From contig JAIUNI010000002.1 of NCBI GenBank assembly GCA_020161935.1, positions 124,001 to 188,000 on the forward strand: DNA of 64,000 bases, read 5' to 3'. This DNA comes from Chloroflexota bacterium (GTDB taxonomy: Bacteria; Chloroflexota; Anaerolineae; Aggregatilineales; Phototrophicaceae). Numbering within the stretch: the first letter of the stretch is position 1; the number at the start of each line of letters is the position of its first letter. Both the position numbers and the translations under genes were made by a program. Under the pieces are notes generated by a model that had not been told where the DNA came from, did no database searches, and saw only the letters and a list, made by a program, of their open reading frames with translations. Shown piece by piece: positions 50,699-60,230 of the stretch.

Positions 50699-52684
50699 AT
50701 GGATTTACAAACAACTCCTAATTTAGATATTCCAGAAGGCAAGATTGCTGATTTCCTAAATGGTCAGCTTCGCGCTGACACCGAAATTGAGCAAATCCGC
50801 CAAAATTTCGAACGCACCTTAATTGAAGAGTACCGTTATGTACGAACTGATATAGCCGTTGATTTTCGACTGAAGATTCCAGATGGCAGTCGGACTACAC
50901 AAAAGAAGGCATCACTCGTCATATTCCGCATAGGTACAACATCTCGAAGCCAAGATGATGTTCAGACAGTTATTATGGTGGCAAAACCAGGATTGCAGCC
51001 CACTGACACAAAAGGTGGCACCGATGATCTAGAAAAAATGATGATTGGATGCCCAAATGCAGAGTTTGGTTGTTGGACAAATGGGATCGAAACCATCTTT
51101 TTTCAGAAGAAGAAACAGAAATTTGATACCGATATTGTTCCCGTAAACGATTTTCCTCGGAGGGGCGAAGATGCTTCCTCGATTTTCACTACTGATCGGT
51201 CACGCCTGCGTGTTGCGACTGGAAGTAATCTACTCTATGCCTTCAAAAGATGCCATGATTTCATTCACGCCAACCAGGGTGGATCAAAAGAGCAAATCTT
51301 CTGGGAATTCCTCAAAATATTGTTTGCCAAGATTGAGGATGAGCAACAGGAAGGACGACCACGCTTTGCAATTCGTAATGCTGACGAACGCAATATGCCC
51401 ACAGGTCAGCGGGAGGTAAAAGACCGCATCGAATCGCTATTTCGTGACGTTAAGTCTGGCAATGAATATAAAGGTCTATTTGATGAGGTTGCCGAAGGGA
51501 TCAGATTCAACCCTGACGTAGTTGCCTATATTGTGGCACAGCTAGAAAAATATAATTTCTTGCACTCTACTGTAGATGTCAAAGGGGTTGCTTACGAAAC
51601 TATCGTAGGTCCAACACTTGAAGGCACAAAGGGTGAGTTCTTTACGCCCCGCAATGTAGTTAAGATGACAGTCAAAATGCTTGACCCACAACCAGGAGAT
51701 CGCATCCTTGATCCAGCCTGCGGTACTGGGGGTTTTATCGTTGTTGCTTTCAATTACATTACAGAAAAAATTCGGCAGATTGAACGAAAAAACTGGGCGA
51801 ATCCCGATGAGCCAACACTTTCGGAAGAGAAAATCCTGAATGATAAAGTCCATGCAGCGGGCAGAAATATATTTGGTCTTGATTTCAATGCAAATCTCGT
51901 CAAGACCGCTCAGATGAACATGGTAATGAACAATGATGGGCGGGGAGGATTATATCCGGTTAATTCGTTGTGGAAGCCCTCTCACTGGACTATCAAGGAA
52001 GCTCGTCGTGATGTTGAGCTAGGCAGCATGGACATTGTGATGGCTAACCCGCCCTTCGGAACCAAAATCAAGGTTGAAGGACAGGAAATTTTAGAACAGT
52101 TTGACTTGGCACATGCCTGGCACAAAGAAGGTAATCGATGGGTAATGGATAGTAATCTTCGAAGTGCAATGCCGCCAGAAGTATTGTTTATCGAACGCTG
52201 TGTTCAGTTCTTGAAACCCGGCAAAGGTAGGTTGGGAATTGTATTACCTGATGGAATTTTGGGTAATCCCGACAATGAATACATACGTTATTGGATTTTA
52301 TCTAATTGCCACGTGATTGCTAGTGTTGACCTTCCTGTGGAAACTTTTTTGCCTCGCACTGGTACACAGACAAGTGTACTTATCCTACGCCGAAAATCAG
52401 AGCAAGAAAAACTGGCTGAAAGTTTGTCTGGAGAGGGAATCGAGTATTCAGTTTTTATGGCAATCGCAAGGCGAATTGGCAAAGACCGGCGTGGAAAAAT
52501 CATCTATAGACGTGATGATGAAGGGCGGGAAGTAATAAGTCGTGAGCTTTATGACACGTTCCGAGAATCAACTATTCTTGATTACTTACCTACTGTCGAG
52601 CCTTCAGGTCGAATAGTTGATGATGATTTGCCTGCGATTGCTAATTTCTTTCGTAATTCGCATCAGGACAAGTCAAATGGATAG
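50699..52684 (+). CDS. hsdM: type I-like N6-adenine DNA methyltransferase with degenerate HSDR_N-like domain
   Basis: 661 residues. The methyltransferase part has motif I DPACGTGGF at 338-346 and the N6-adenine catalytic motif NPPF at 450-453, with the GEFFTPRNVV segment typical of HsdM. Residues about 25-130 resemble the HSDR_N domain of type I restriction subunits, but the catalytic positions are altered: KKASLVIF has Ser72 where Asp is expected and VIMVAKPG has Val where Glu is expected. That domain is thus probably only structural. It would methylate adenine in a sequence set by the HsdS gene, which overlaps by eight bases. No HsdR gene is present. Confidence 0.85.
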   Translation: MDLQTTPNLDIPEGKIADFLNGQLRADTEIEQIRQNFERTLIEEYRYVRTDIAVDFRLKIPDGSRTTQKKASLVIFRIGTTSRSQDDVQTVIMVAKPGLQPTDTKGGTDDLEKMMIGCPNAEFGCWTNGIETIFFQKKKQKFDTDIVPVNDFPRRGEDASSIFTTDRSRLRVATGSNLLYAFKRCHDFIHANQGGSKEQIFWEFLKILFAKIEDEQQEGRPRFAIRNADERNMPTGQREVKDRIESLFRDVKSGNEYKGLFDEVAEGIRFNPDVVAYIVAQLEKYNFLHSTVDVKGVAYETIVGPTLEGTKGEFFTPRNVVKMTVKMLDPQPGDRILDPACGTGGFIVVAFNYITEKIRQIERKNWANPDEPTLSEEKILNDKVHAAGRNIFGLDFNANLVKTAQMNMVMNNDGRGGLYPVNSLWKPSHWTIKEARRDVELGSMDIVMANPPFGTKIKVEGQEILEQFDLAHAWHKEGNRWVMDSNLRSAMPPEVLFIERCVQFLKPGKGRLGIVLPDGILGNPDNEYIRYWILSNCHVIASVDLPVETFLPRTGTQTSVLILRRKSEQEKLAESLSGEGIEYSVFMAIARRIGKDRRGKIIYRRDDEGREVISRELYDTFRESTILDYLPTVEPSGRIVDDDLPAIANFFRNSHQDKSNG

Positions 52685-54116
52685 CAGAAAAAGACTGTAT
52701 GAGTATTTTAATCCTCAGTTGAGCCAAATCTCCATTGAGTCTATACGTAAAGACAACCACCGCCTCGATGCAAGTGGTCAGATTAAAAGCGAGGCATCAA
52801 CTATTCAAAGTAGCCACGCCGAATCGTCAACGATTCTTGCTGATTTAGCTGATGTTTTTACCGTGTATATCCAAGGTCCTGTATTAGCTTATGTATCGCC
52901 GAATTCCAAATCTCGTCCGTATCTAACCACCTCCGAAGTTGGGGAGTATCCCCAGAAATCCCCATCTCATGTTTCTTTAGTAGCTGATCCTCGACTAATT
53001 GGATGGGAAATCAAAGATGGTTATATATTAGTTTCTCGCTCGGGAAGGGTGGGTGAAGTTTATTGGGTTGATAAGAAGCTTGATGGATCCTTAGTAGGAG
53101 ATTGCTTTCGTGTCGTTGCTAAAGATCCGAATGATCGTGAATTCCTTTATACTTTTTTGAAATCTTCATTCGCCCAAAGTTTTATCACAGCGTATGGATC
53201 CGTTGTTGATCACGCAAGCCTAGCCCAGCTTAGAAACACCCCCATTCCTTCAATTTCTGTTATGACAGTCGATAAAGTAAAACAGTCAACTGGTCTGGCA
53301 CTACAATCTCGCTTACGGGCCGCTGAGCTATTAGATGAGGCTGACCAACTTATACACGAACTTAACGGGTTAGATATCCTGGCAGACTTGAGACTTGATC
53401 AGACAGAATCAGGTTGGAAGCTAGAGACCAATGTTTTGTCTTCGTTTGAGCTTGCATATCCAGGCTATTCAGGGTCGGAATTTCGACTTGATGCCCATTT
53501 TTATAATCCTAGGGCATTGTTAGCTATAGCTAAACTAAAATCAATCAACTTCCCTCTTAAAACCATACAAGAAATTACCGATAGAGTGTTTTTTGGAAGC
53601 CGTTTCACACGGACATTCGTATCTGAAGCACACGGTGTACCGTATCTTGCGGGGAAAAACATTATTCAGATTCGCCCCACTGATTTACGATATTTGTCCT
53701 TATCTGAAACTGATAACTTGGATGATTACTTACTTCATCCTAGCTGGATTCTTTTGACTTGCTCCGGCACTATCGGCAGGGTAGGTTTAGTTTGGAGTAA
53801 TTTTGAAAAATATGCCGGGACGCATGATCTCATCCGCATAATCGCAAATGATACTGAGGTGGATTTTGGTTATTTGTATGCTTTTCTCGGTTCCCTCTAT
53901 GGTCAACAACAAATCCTTCGACATAAACACGGTTCAGTTATAGATCACATTACACCCGATCAAGTACAGCAAATCCTTGTTCCACTGCCACCAATGCCTG
54001 ATCAAAGACTAGTTGGTGATAAAGTTCGTCTCGCGTATGAAAAACGTGCCGAAGCAATCCGCCTCGAGGACGAGGCACTAGAGATATTAACATCCGAGCT
54101 GACACTAGGAAAGTAA
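52677..54116 (+). CDS. hsdS: type I specificity subunit with two target-recognition domains
   Basis: 479 residues from the ATG at 52677, which overlaps the methyltransferase stop; the longer frame from 52617 lies within that gene. Two target-recognition domains are visible, around 45-210 and 285-445, each with the (G)xVGxVxWV and later YGSVVDHASLAQLRNTPIP or HGSVIDHITPDQVQQILVP ending. Helical spacers follow each. It would determine a bipartite DNA sequence for the methyltransferase. Together with a DptF/G/H-like set it may also set the restriction target. Confidence 0.87.
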   Translation: MDSRKRLYEYFNPQLSQISIESIRKDNHRLDASGQIKSEASTIQSSHAESSTILADLADVFTVYIQGPVLAYVSPNSKSRPYLTTSEVGEYPQKSPSHVSLVADPRLIGWEIKDGYILVSRSGRVGEVYWVDKKLDGSLVGDCFRVVAKDPNDREFLYTFLKSSFAQSFITAYGSVVDHASLAQLRNTPIPSISVMTVDKVKQSTGLALQSRLRAAELLDEADQLIHELNGLDILADLRLDQTESGWKLETNVLSSFELAYPGYSGSEFRLDAHFYNPRALLAIAKLKSINFPLKTIQEITDRVFFGSRFTRTFVSEAHGVPYLAGKNIIQIRPTDLRYLSLSETDNLDDYLLHPSWILLTCSGTIGRVGLVWSNFEKYAGTHDLIRIIANDTEVDFGYLYAFLGSLYGQQQILRHKHGSVIDHITPDQVQQILVPLPPMPDQRLVGDKVRLAYEKRAEAIRLEDEALEILTSELTLGK

Positions 54117-54131
54117 TGCGGAGGGATCACC

Positions 54132-57100
54132 GTGTTTGATGTAACGCGCGATATATTCTACGCTGAAATGGCGACTGCTGTTTACGAACATTTGCAGGAA
54201 TTTCTGCTGACGAAGGAAAAAAACCATTGCCAGCGTGTTGAATATTTGCCACTCGAAGTAATGCAGATGACGTGTGAAAAATTGCTCGAAGCGTCGCATC
54301 TTCGGTCACAGGGCATTGAAGCATATGTTCTTGCGGAGCGGGCCAAGAATACTTATGAAATTGAAAGCGGAGCGCTGATTGAGAAGCGCAACCGTGAGCA
54401 GTTTGGCGTCTTGGTGGCATTTATACCACAAGGACTGCGCCTGCCTGCTGAAGACTCGTATGATATCCAGACATTCAAGACTTATGATTTAACAGGCGTT
54501 CTTCGCGCCCATGTTCAATCCCTATTGCAAGATCTCCCGTTTGAAGGTCAAGCTATTGTGCAAGCTGTCCTCAGACAACCGGCAGTTCGACGACTACCAA
54601 TCGACCAACACCTAAAATATTTACTCGCTCTCAAAGGCGATGCTGTTGGCTGGGAAGAAGCCGGTGCCTATCTATTTCACCTTAACCTTATTCCTGACTT
54701 GAAATTAACCGAACTCGGGCATGAGACTCGCATTGACCGTAATGCTCGCTGCGTTGCTGCGCTCTCAAATCCAGACCAAAGTATCTTGCAGGCTGTTGAA
54801 TCACTGGTTACGGACTATGCCCTTGATCCAGAAAAGAATAGGCTGCGCGATAATCTTGTTGTCTACTTACATGAGCGCAATGTAGCTGATACATCTGAGT
54901 GGGTAAGTCAAATTCTATTGGATGAGAGCCTACGCGCAAGATTAACTTTCGACAAATGGGAATTTAGAACCTTAACCGCCCCAGGCGAAGTAAAAGTCCA
55001 TTTGGTTCCGCTGGAAGACCCAGATACCGGTGGCTTAGCTCAAGGACTCAAGAAAGAGGGAACGAATCTAGTTGCAACGACTGATGCCAAATCTCCACTT
55101 CACCTCAAATGGGAAACTTACCCTAAGAAACCCGATAATCTCGGTCATTACTTAGTCATGGTCGTGCGCGATACAGAAGATAGTGATAGTGGTGAGGAAC
55201 TAATTCGAAAGACTGTTAAAGCTGGAAGAGGCACACTTAAACTTAGCCTAAAAGACATTGAACTAGACGAAGGCGAAACATGCTCTGCAAAGATTTTGAT
55301 TCATGCTAAAGACAAGACAGGTGTAATTCTATCCAGTGATGAAAGTGAACCATTCTGGATCGAAGGTGGCTTGCGTATCGAGACTGTTACCAAGAAGGTA
55401 AATCGAATTCGTAACCGCGCTGAGGCATTCTTTGAAGCAGCTCTGAAATATCGCAAGATTGCTTCAGTGGACAGCGAAGGATGGGAAGAAGCCCAACAGC
55501 GAATGTATCGGATTAAACTCGAGAGTCGAGAAATCTATCGCATTGCTGTCAACCCCACACTATATGAAATAGAACTCAAGAACATTTCCGACCCACTTTG
55601 CTTGGGTATCTGGCAAGCTGATCGCCGCAATCGCAATACATTAGAGCTAGACGATCTACAATCTGTGCCGGTTAGTTTCTCGGATGTCAAATCGTTTGAT
55701 GAATTTGCTCAGGCACGTAGGACACTGTTCGAGGCTTTCCAAGAAAAAGACCCGACAGGCGTGGTAGAGACCTTTGATCTGAGGGAATTTAAGCCTGAAA
55801 TTATTGAATATGTATCACGCTATTTGGCAGTACTAGATGAAATTAAATACCGTCTGGAAACAGCCAAGAGTGATGGTCAGGTTAACAATGTACTGGATGC
55901 AGCCCATCATCTTAATCGAATTGACACAATCCACGTCAGAGTCGGTGCTTCCGACGATGAAGGAGATTTAGTTATTCTTGCTCCCACACACCCAATAAAA
56001 CTGTTGTGGGTCCTGCAATACCAACAACTACTGTTTAGTTGGTCCGCGAAATTGGAGGGTGTTACCGAACAACAAGCAATCCAGATGGTTAATCGAGATA
56101 GCGTAGATCGCATTACATCTTTGAATATACCGTCTGCATTAGCATTCGGTCCTAGTCGGATCTATATCAACAGTGACAACATTGATCTCTATTGGGGTAT
56201 TTTCCCGAAAGGAGATACATCCGATGTCCGAAAAGTTGTGAGCTTGACTCTTCGTTTGCTCGGACACAAAGGTGGAGGAGGCGAAATCACCTCTGTGACA
56301 CCAGCAGACTTAGCAAACAAAATCTGGCGATATCTCAAACATCACACTTATGTTTCGACACTCCGGTTGAATGTTATCAATCCGGGTGATGGTCTCCTTG
56401 TCCTGAACGCAATACGCGAAATCCAAAAATCTGAAGAATTTGACGCGTTGAATTATGATGTGGCTTTTTATGGGGATCTGCGCTATGAGATTATGGCCAG
56501 CACCTTCGATGAACTGATGGAGGAAGTCACCCTCACTGAAGGCAGTCAGTCAGAGGTAGACGAAGCTTTACTTAAACCTAACAGGAATCCTCTTTTTCCA
56601 AAACTCACTTTTTCGAAACAGCGTGTGCGCGAAAACGAGTGGAAAACAGTGAATTTCCGAGAGGCACACATTACTGTATTGATCGACCGCTTTTCGACCA
56701 AGGTTCTTACCCGTCCAGCCAATTCTGGAGTCGGCAGCTTCTGTTTACATAATCTTTTAGCGGAATATCGCGCTGATTTTGATCTTAGGGGAGAGTCTGC
56801 TACATGGTCACGCAAAGTTGTACCTAGTCAAAATACCGAAATAGAACCCGAAGATTACTGTGCCGAACTACTCTACAGAATTAGTGATGGTGTAGCACGT
56901 TTGGGTGCTTGTTTTAACGATTGGGGCAATTCGTTAGACAAAGTTCCTGCTATTCAGATAGAACTATCTGATACGGACAAGCATATTATCAATCAGATTC
57001 ACGAACGATCTGATTGGGTTTTCACCATCGACCGCAACTTTGGCATAGAATATTTCGACAATCCTCGGAGCGCACCCGGAGTTAGTGTCCGTAGTTACTT

Positions 57101-59264
57101 GATAGATTACACACCCGAATTCCTGGATGGACTTGGACACAGATTGATTGTATCCACCTTTTGGCTTGCTGAGATAGAAGAGCTGATCCGCGACGGTTTG
57201 AGAAAAATGGGTATCTTAGGAACCGGATTTCAAGCTGCTCAAATTCTGGATGTTCTAAAGTCTATCTCAGGACGATTGGTGCTTAAGCTGATTAACAACC
57301 CCAATGATGCTCGTGAGATTATTGGGTTGGCTCTCACACGCCTACTGCTAGAAGAAGAAGGTACTCTTGCAGGAGGGACGCTGATTCCAATCGATTCGCA
57401 CATTGATCTCTTCACGGGACACAAGCGTCAAGCCCAAGATACAACTATCCGATTACATCGTACTGACCTCATGTTAGCTCAATCCAATGGTCTTGGAAAA
57501 CTTCAATTGCAGCTAATTGAGGTTAAATTTCGAAGTGGATATGGAAACCCTGCTGAGGAAATGGCACTTAGAGAGGCAATTGCAGTCAAAAATGCTAATA
57601 CTCAAGATGTACTTGAGGCAACTTTCGCCCCATTGCAAGAAAGTGAAGTTCTAGACCGCGAAATTCATAATAAGCAACTTGCTAACTTACTTCAATTCTA
57701 CATTGATCGCTCAAAGCGACACGGACTATTGATCGCAGAAAGCGATTCGGCTATTGCCTTGCAAGAATGTGTTCGTGATATTGAACGGGGAGAGTTCCAA
57801 CTAGAGTTCGATAAGACTGGATACATCTATAACCTGCGAGGCTCAAGTAAATTACCCGATCAGTTCCAAGGGAATAAAATCGTTGTCGTTGGATCGGATC
57901 GGATCAAGCAACTCCTAGAAATTTCTGAAGCCTCAGATGAATTTTCAGTCCGAGTCACACCGGCAGAATTTGAACCACATCCATCGCCGCGTCTACATAC
58001 AACTACGGTTCAACCTGTTCCTTCTGATACCCAGATAAAAGCTCAAAATCAGACAAATATTGAAGAAAATGCTGATATTTCGACTGATGCCGAAATTCTT
58101 GACGTAGTTCAATCAATAACGAGTAATCTAGACAGTTCTCAGCCAGAACGTGTCAGGTTAGGGATTGATTATGATACCGATCATGTTGTTTTCTGGGATC
58201 CGTTCACACTAACACCCAAAAAATTAGCAAATCAACATGTTCTGATTGTTGGAAAAAGCGGGGCTGGCAAGACGCAGACAGCGAGTGCTTTCATCTGGGA
58301 ACTTTCAAGATTAGGAATTCCTGCAATAATCTTCGATTTTCAGGGCGAGTATATGTCAGACAACCTCGTCAATCGTGCTGGTTCCACCTTCTTAGAATGT
58401 ACGCAAGCACAGGTCTTGGATGCAGCCGATGGAATTGAAGTTAATCCATTGGAAGTTCCAATTGACCCGCACTCTGGGAAAAAACAGAATTATATGAAGG
58501 TTGTATACCAAGTTGCGGCAAGCCTCGCTAAGATATTTGGTCTTGGGGACATTCAACATGCGATTTTGCGAGACAGCATAGGGCAAGCATTTATTCAGAA
58601 TGGTTTTGCAATCGGAAATAAGGACTCTTGGGAAAATCCGGCTCCCACCCTCTCACAAGTTTGGGCAATCCTGCAACATAAAGAATCGACGGAGGGAGGA
58701 AATGTACGAAACCTCAACCGACGGGTTCAACCACTTTTCGAAACAGGTGTTTTTCTTGATGCATCGAACGGAGAGGAATTCGAAAGTATCCTCAAACACA
58801 CCACGATCATAAGGTTGTCAAATCTTGCAACCACAGAACTAATGGTTGCAGTGAGTCGGTTTGTATTACAGAAATTGTATTCATATATGCTTGCACAGGG
58901 TCCCTCTAACCATCTACGCATATTCGCAGTGATAGATGAAGCTCATAAATTGTCTTATGAAGAGACGCTTACTGAACTAATACGCGAGGCACGCAAATAT
59001 GGTGTGGGGATATTGCTGGCATCTCAAAGTGTAAAGGATTTTGATCGCGTCATTTTTGATATTGTAGGGACCAAAATTGCGCTTCAGCTTGAAGGTGACG
59101 ATGCAAAAGTGATGTCCGACAATTTAGGATTGGTTTCGAAGCCAGATCGAGATATATGTCGTGAACTTATTTTGAGTCAACCACCTCACCGAGCACTAAT
59201 TAGAAGTAATCATTTCGAACCTTACATCCAAGCTGACATCACACCATTTTTCAAGACTGAATGA
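54132..59264 (+). CDS. DptH-like protein: PD-(D/E)xK-like motif and HerA/FtsK ATPase
   Basis: A 1710-residue protein, GTG start after GGAGG. The C-terminal third is a HerA/FtsK-type ATPase: Walker A GKSGAGKT at 1374-1381, Walker B VIDEAHK with D1602 and E1603, and a SQS sensor block (LLASQSVKDF). Before it, D1112 in HRTDLML and E1130-x-K1132 in LIEVKFRSG form a nuclease-like D-x17-ExK motif. The long N-terminal region has no recognised motif. Size and ATPase layout match DptH, the large restriction subunit of Dpt systems. It would translocate DNA and perhaps cut it. The operon lacks dnd genes; an adenine methyltransferase stands in their place. Confidence 0.65.
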   Translation: MFDVTRDIFYAEMATAVYEHLQEFLLTKEKNHCQRVEYLPLEVMQMTCEKLLEASHLRSQGIEAYVLAERAKNTYEIESGALIEKRNREQFGVLVAFIPQGLRLPAEDSYDIQTFKTYDLTGVLRAHVQSLLQDLPFEGQAIVQAVLRQPAVRRLPIDQHLKYLLALKGDAVGWEEAGAYLFHLNLIPDLKLTELGHETRIDRNARCVAALSNPDQSILQAVESLVTDYALDPEKNRLRDNLVVYLHERNVADTSEWVSQILLDESLRARLTFDKWEFRTLTAPGEVKVHLVPLEDPDTGGLAQGLKKEGTNLVATTDAKSPLHLKWETYPKKPDNLGHYLVMVVRDTEDSDSGEELIRKTVKAGRGTLKLSLKDIELDEGETCSAKILIHAKDKTGVILSSDESEPFWIEGGLRIETVTKKVNRIRNRAEAFFEAALKYRKIASVDSEGWEEAQQRMYRIKLESREIYRIAVNPTLYEIELKNISDPLCLGIWQADRRNRNTLELDDLQSVPVSFSDVKSFDEFAQARRTLFEAFQEKDPTGVVETFDLREFKPEIIEYVSRYLAVLDEIKYRLETAKSDGQVNNVLDAAHHLNRIDTIHVRVGASDDEGDLVILAPTHPIKLLWVLQYQQLLFSWSAKLEGVTEQQAIQMVNRDSVDRITSLNIPSALAFGPSRIYINSDNIDLYWGIFPKGDTSDVRKVVSLTLRLLGHKGGGGEITSVTPADLANKIWRYLKHHTYVSTLRLNVINPGDGLLVLNAIREIQKSEEFDALNYDVAFYGDLRYEIMASTFDELMEEVTLTEGSQSEVDEALLKPNRNPLFPKLTFSKQRVRENEWKTVNFREAHITVLIDRFSTKVLTRPANSGVGSFCLHNLLAEYRADFDLRGESATWSRKVVPSQNTEIEPEDYCAELLYRISDGVARLGACFNDWGNSLDKVPAIQIELSDTDKHIINQIHERSDWVFTIDRNFGIEYFDNPRSAPGVSVRSYLIDYTPEFLDGLGHRLIVSTFWLAEIEELIRDGLRKMGILGTGFQAAQILDVLKSISGRLVLKLINNPNDAREIIGLALTRLLLEEEGTLAGGTLIPIDSHIDLFTGHKRQAQDTTIRLHRTDLMLAQSNGLGKLQLQLIEVKFRSGYGNPAEEMALREAIAVKNANTQDVLEATFAPLQESEVLDREIHNKQLANLLQFYIDRSKRHGLLIAESDSAIALQECVRDIERGEFQLEFDKTGYIYNLRGSSKLPDQFQGNKIVVVGSDRIKQLLEISEASDEFSVRVTPAEFEPHPSPRLHTTTVQPVPSDTQIKAQNQTNIEENADISTDAEILDVVQSITSNLDSSQPERVRLGIDYDTDHVVFWDPFTLTPKKLANQHVLIVGKSGAGKTQTASAFIWELSRLGIPAIIFDFQGEYMSDNLVNRAGSTFLECTQAQVLDAADGIEVNPLEVPIDPHSGKKQNYMKVVYQVAASLAKIFGLGDIQHAILRDSIGQAFIQNGFAIGNKDSWENPAPTLSQVWAILQHKESTEGGNVRNLNRRVQPLFETGVFLDASNGEEFESILKHTTIIRLSNLATTELMVAVSRFVLQKLYSYMLAQGPSNHLRIFAVIDEAHKLSYEETLTELIREARKYGVGILLASQSVKDFDRVIFDIVGTKIALQLEGDDAKVMSDNLGLVSKPDRDICRELILSQPPHRALIRSNHFEPYIQADITPFFKTE

Positions 59265-59427
59265 GGCGTGCGTGACGCAAGGATTGGTTTACTGGTTGCC
59301 GTATGGGAGGTGCGACATGTTGGGGGTTGGCAGATGGGGGGTGGGATCGATGCTTCGTATGTAGGTGTAGGTGCGTATATATGGGAGGTGAGCATACTAT
59401 ATCATACACTACTGCCATGCCGGGCAA
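59265..59427. other. G-rich intergenic segment
   Basis: These 163 bases separate the end of the restriction operon from the convergent toxin gene. The first 120 have several runs of three to six G on the plus strand (59310-59370), but spacing does not fit a canonical G-quadruplex. No terminator or gene was identified. Confidence 0.4.
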
Positions 59428-59778
59428 CTACAAAGGCAGAAAATCCGTCCGATTTTCCCATTCACCTGCTTCGCTTGCCCCCAATATTGTCAGTAGATCA
59501 TCAATCACTTTAGCAATCGGCAGTATATCACGGACGAAGATGACACCCGCCAGTGGCAATCCTTGTTCAATCCGGTCATTGGCATACTTTGTCATGGTGT
59601 CCAGGTCATGCGTGAGCAGAATACGCCCTTCTTTCGCAGCCCACTCCAGCACCGTCGGATCATCTGCACCCGAAATTTCAGTATCCTGCACCCGAATCAT
59701 ATCTACCTCGGGTTTTCGGGCGCGTAAACCACGTACAATTTTGCCGTTGAAGTTTTCATCAAGGAGGAAACGGATCAT
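59428..59778 (-). CDS. PIN-like toxin of the DUF5615 family
   Basis: A 116-residue protein with the DUF5615 opening RFLLDEN and the later LEWAAKEGRILLTHDLDTM block, the conserved acidic residues of a PIN-like RNase fold. Length fits the family. It would be an RNase toxin. Its start overlaps the stop of the DUF433-like gene by four bases, the usual arrangement for this toxin-antitoxin pair. Confidence 0.8.
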   Translation of the reverse strand: MIRFLLDENFNGKIVRGLRARKPEVDMIRVQDTEISGADDPTVLEWAAKEGRILLTHDLDTMTKYANDRIEQGLPLAGVIFVRDILPIAKVIDDLLTILGASEAGEWENRTDFLPL

Positions 59779-60140
59779 TTGTGGGCTTTTTGCTGTTCCT
59801 GATAAGCGCGTAGACGAGTTCGCAGAGCGCGACTTTCCGGTGTCATGTTGGTTTCCATATCGCGGAGAATTTGATCTGCCTGCTCGTCACGTTGCCGCAC
59901 ATAATCATCGATTTCATCCCGATTTGCCAGATAGTAACCAATGACTGCATAGACATCAGCGGTTGTCAGGCTGGAGTAGCTATCGACAATCCCTTCAGGA
60001 GTCTCGCCCATATAGTAAGCATGAATGACCAATTCAAGCAGCACGCGCGTGTTTCCAACCCGAATTGCGCCATGCTGATCGGTTCGCAGGGGAACTGTCA
60101 TTGTAGGAGGGTTGGGAATCATCCAGTAAACCTCACTCAT
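59775..60140 (-). CDS. DUF433 antitoxin-like protein
   Basis: A 121-residue protein with the DUF433 pattern IRVGNTRVLLELVIHAYYMGETPEGIVDSY, then a helical C-terminus rich in Glu/Gln/Arg. DUF433 proteins contain an HTH and commonly accompany DUF5615 toxins. It would neutralise the toxin and autoregulate the operon. The pair may stabilise the defence island. Confidence 0.8.
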   Translation of the reverse strand: MSEVYWMIPNPPTMTVPLRTDQHGAIRVGNTRVLLELVIHAYYMGETPEGIVDSYSSLTTADVYAVIGYYLANRDEIDDYVRQRDEQADQILRDMETNMTPESRALRTRLRAYQEQQKAHK

Positions 60141-60230
60141 CTCTCAAAACACATCATTCAGTACAATCATTTTAACATAGAAAGTTCTGCCTCTGCTCCG
60201 AGGGTTTGATGACCAGATAAAGGACCAGCA

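Noticed and set aside
47265..54116. An ordinary type I restriction-modification system
   Set aside because: HsdM and HsdS are present but no HsdR; the flanking large genes are DptF- and DptH-like instead.
47265..59264. BREX or DISARM system
   Set aside because: No PglZ alkaline phosphatase-like gene, BrxC/PglY ATPase, DUF1998 protein or PLD nuclease is visible.
59300..59370. G-quadruplex
   Set aside because: G-runs exist but loops between runs are too long or runs too short for a canonical four-run motif.
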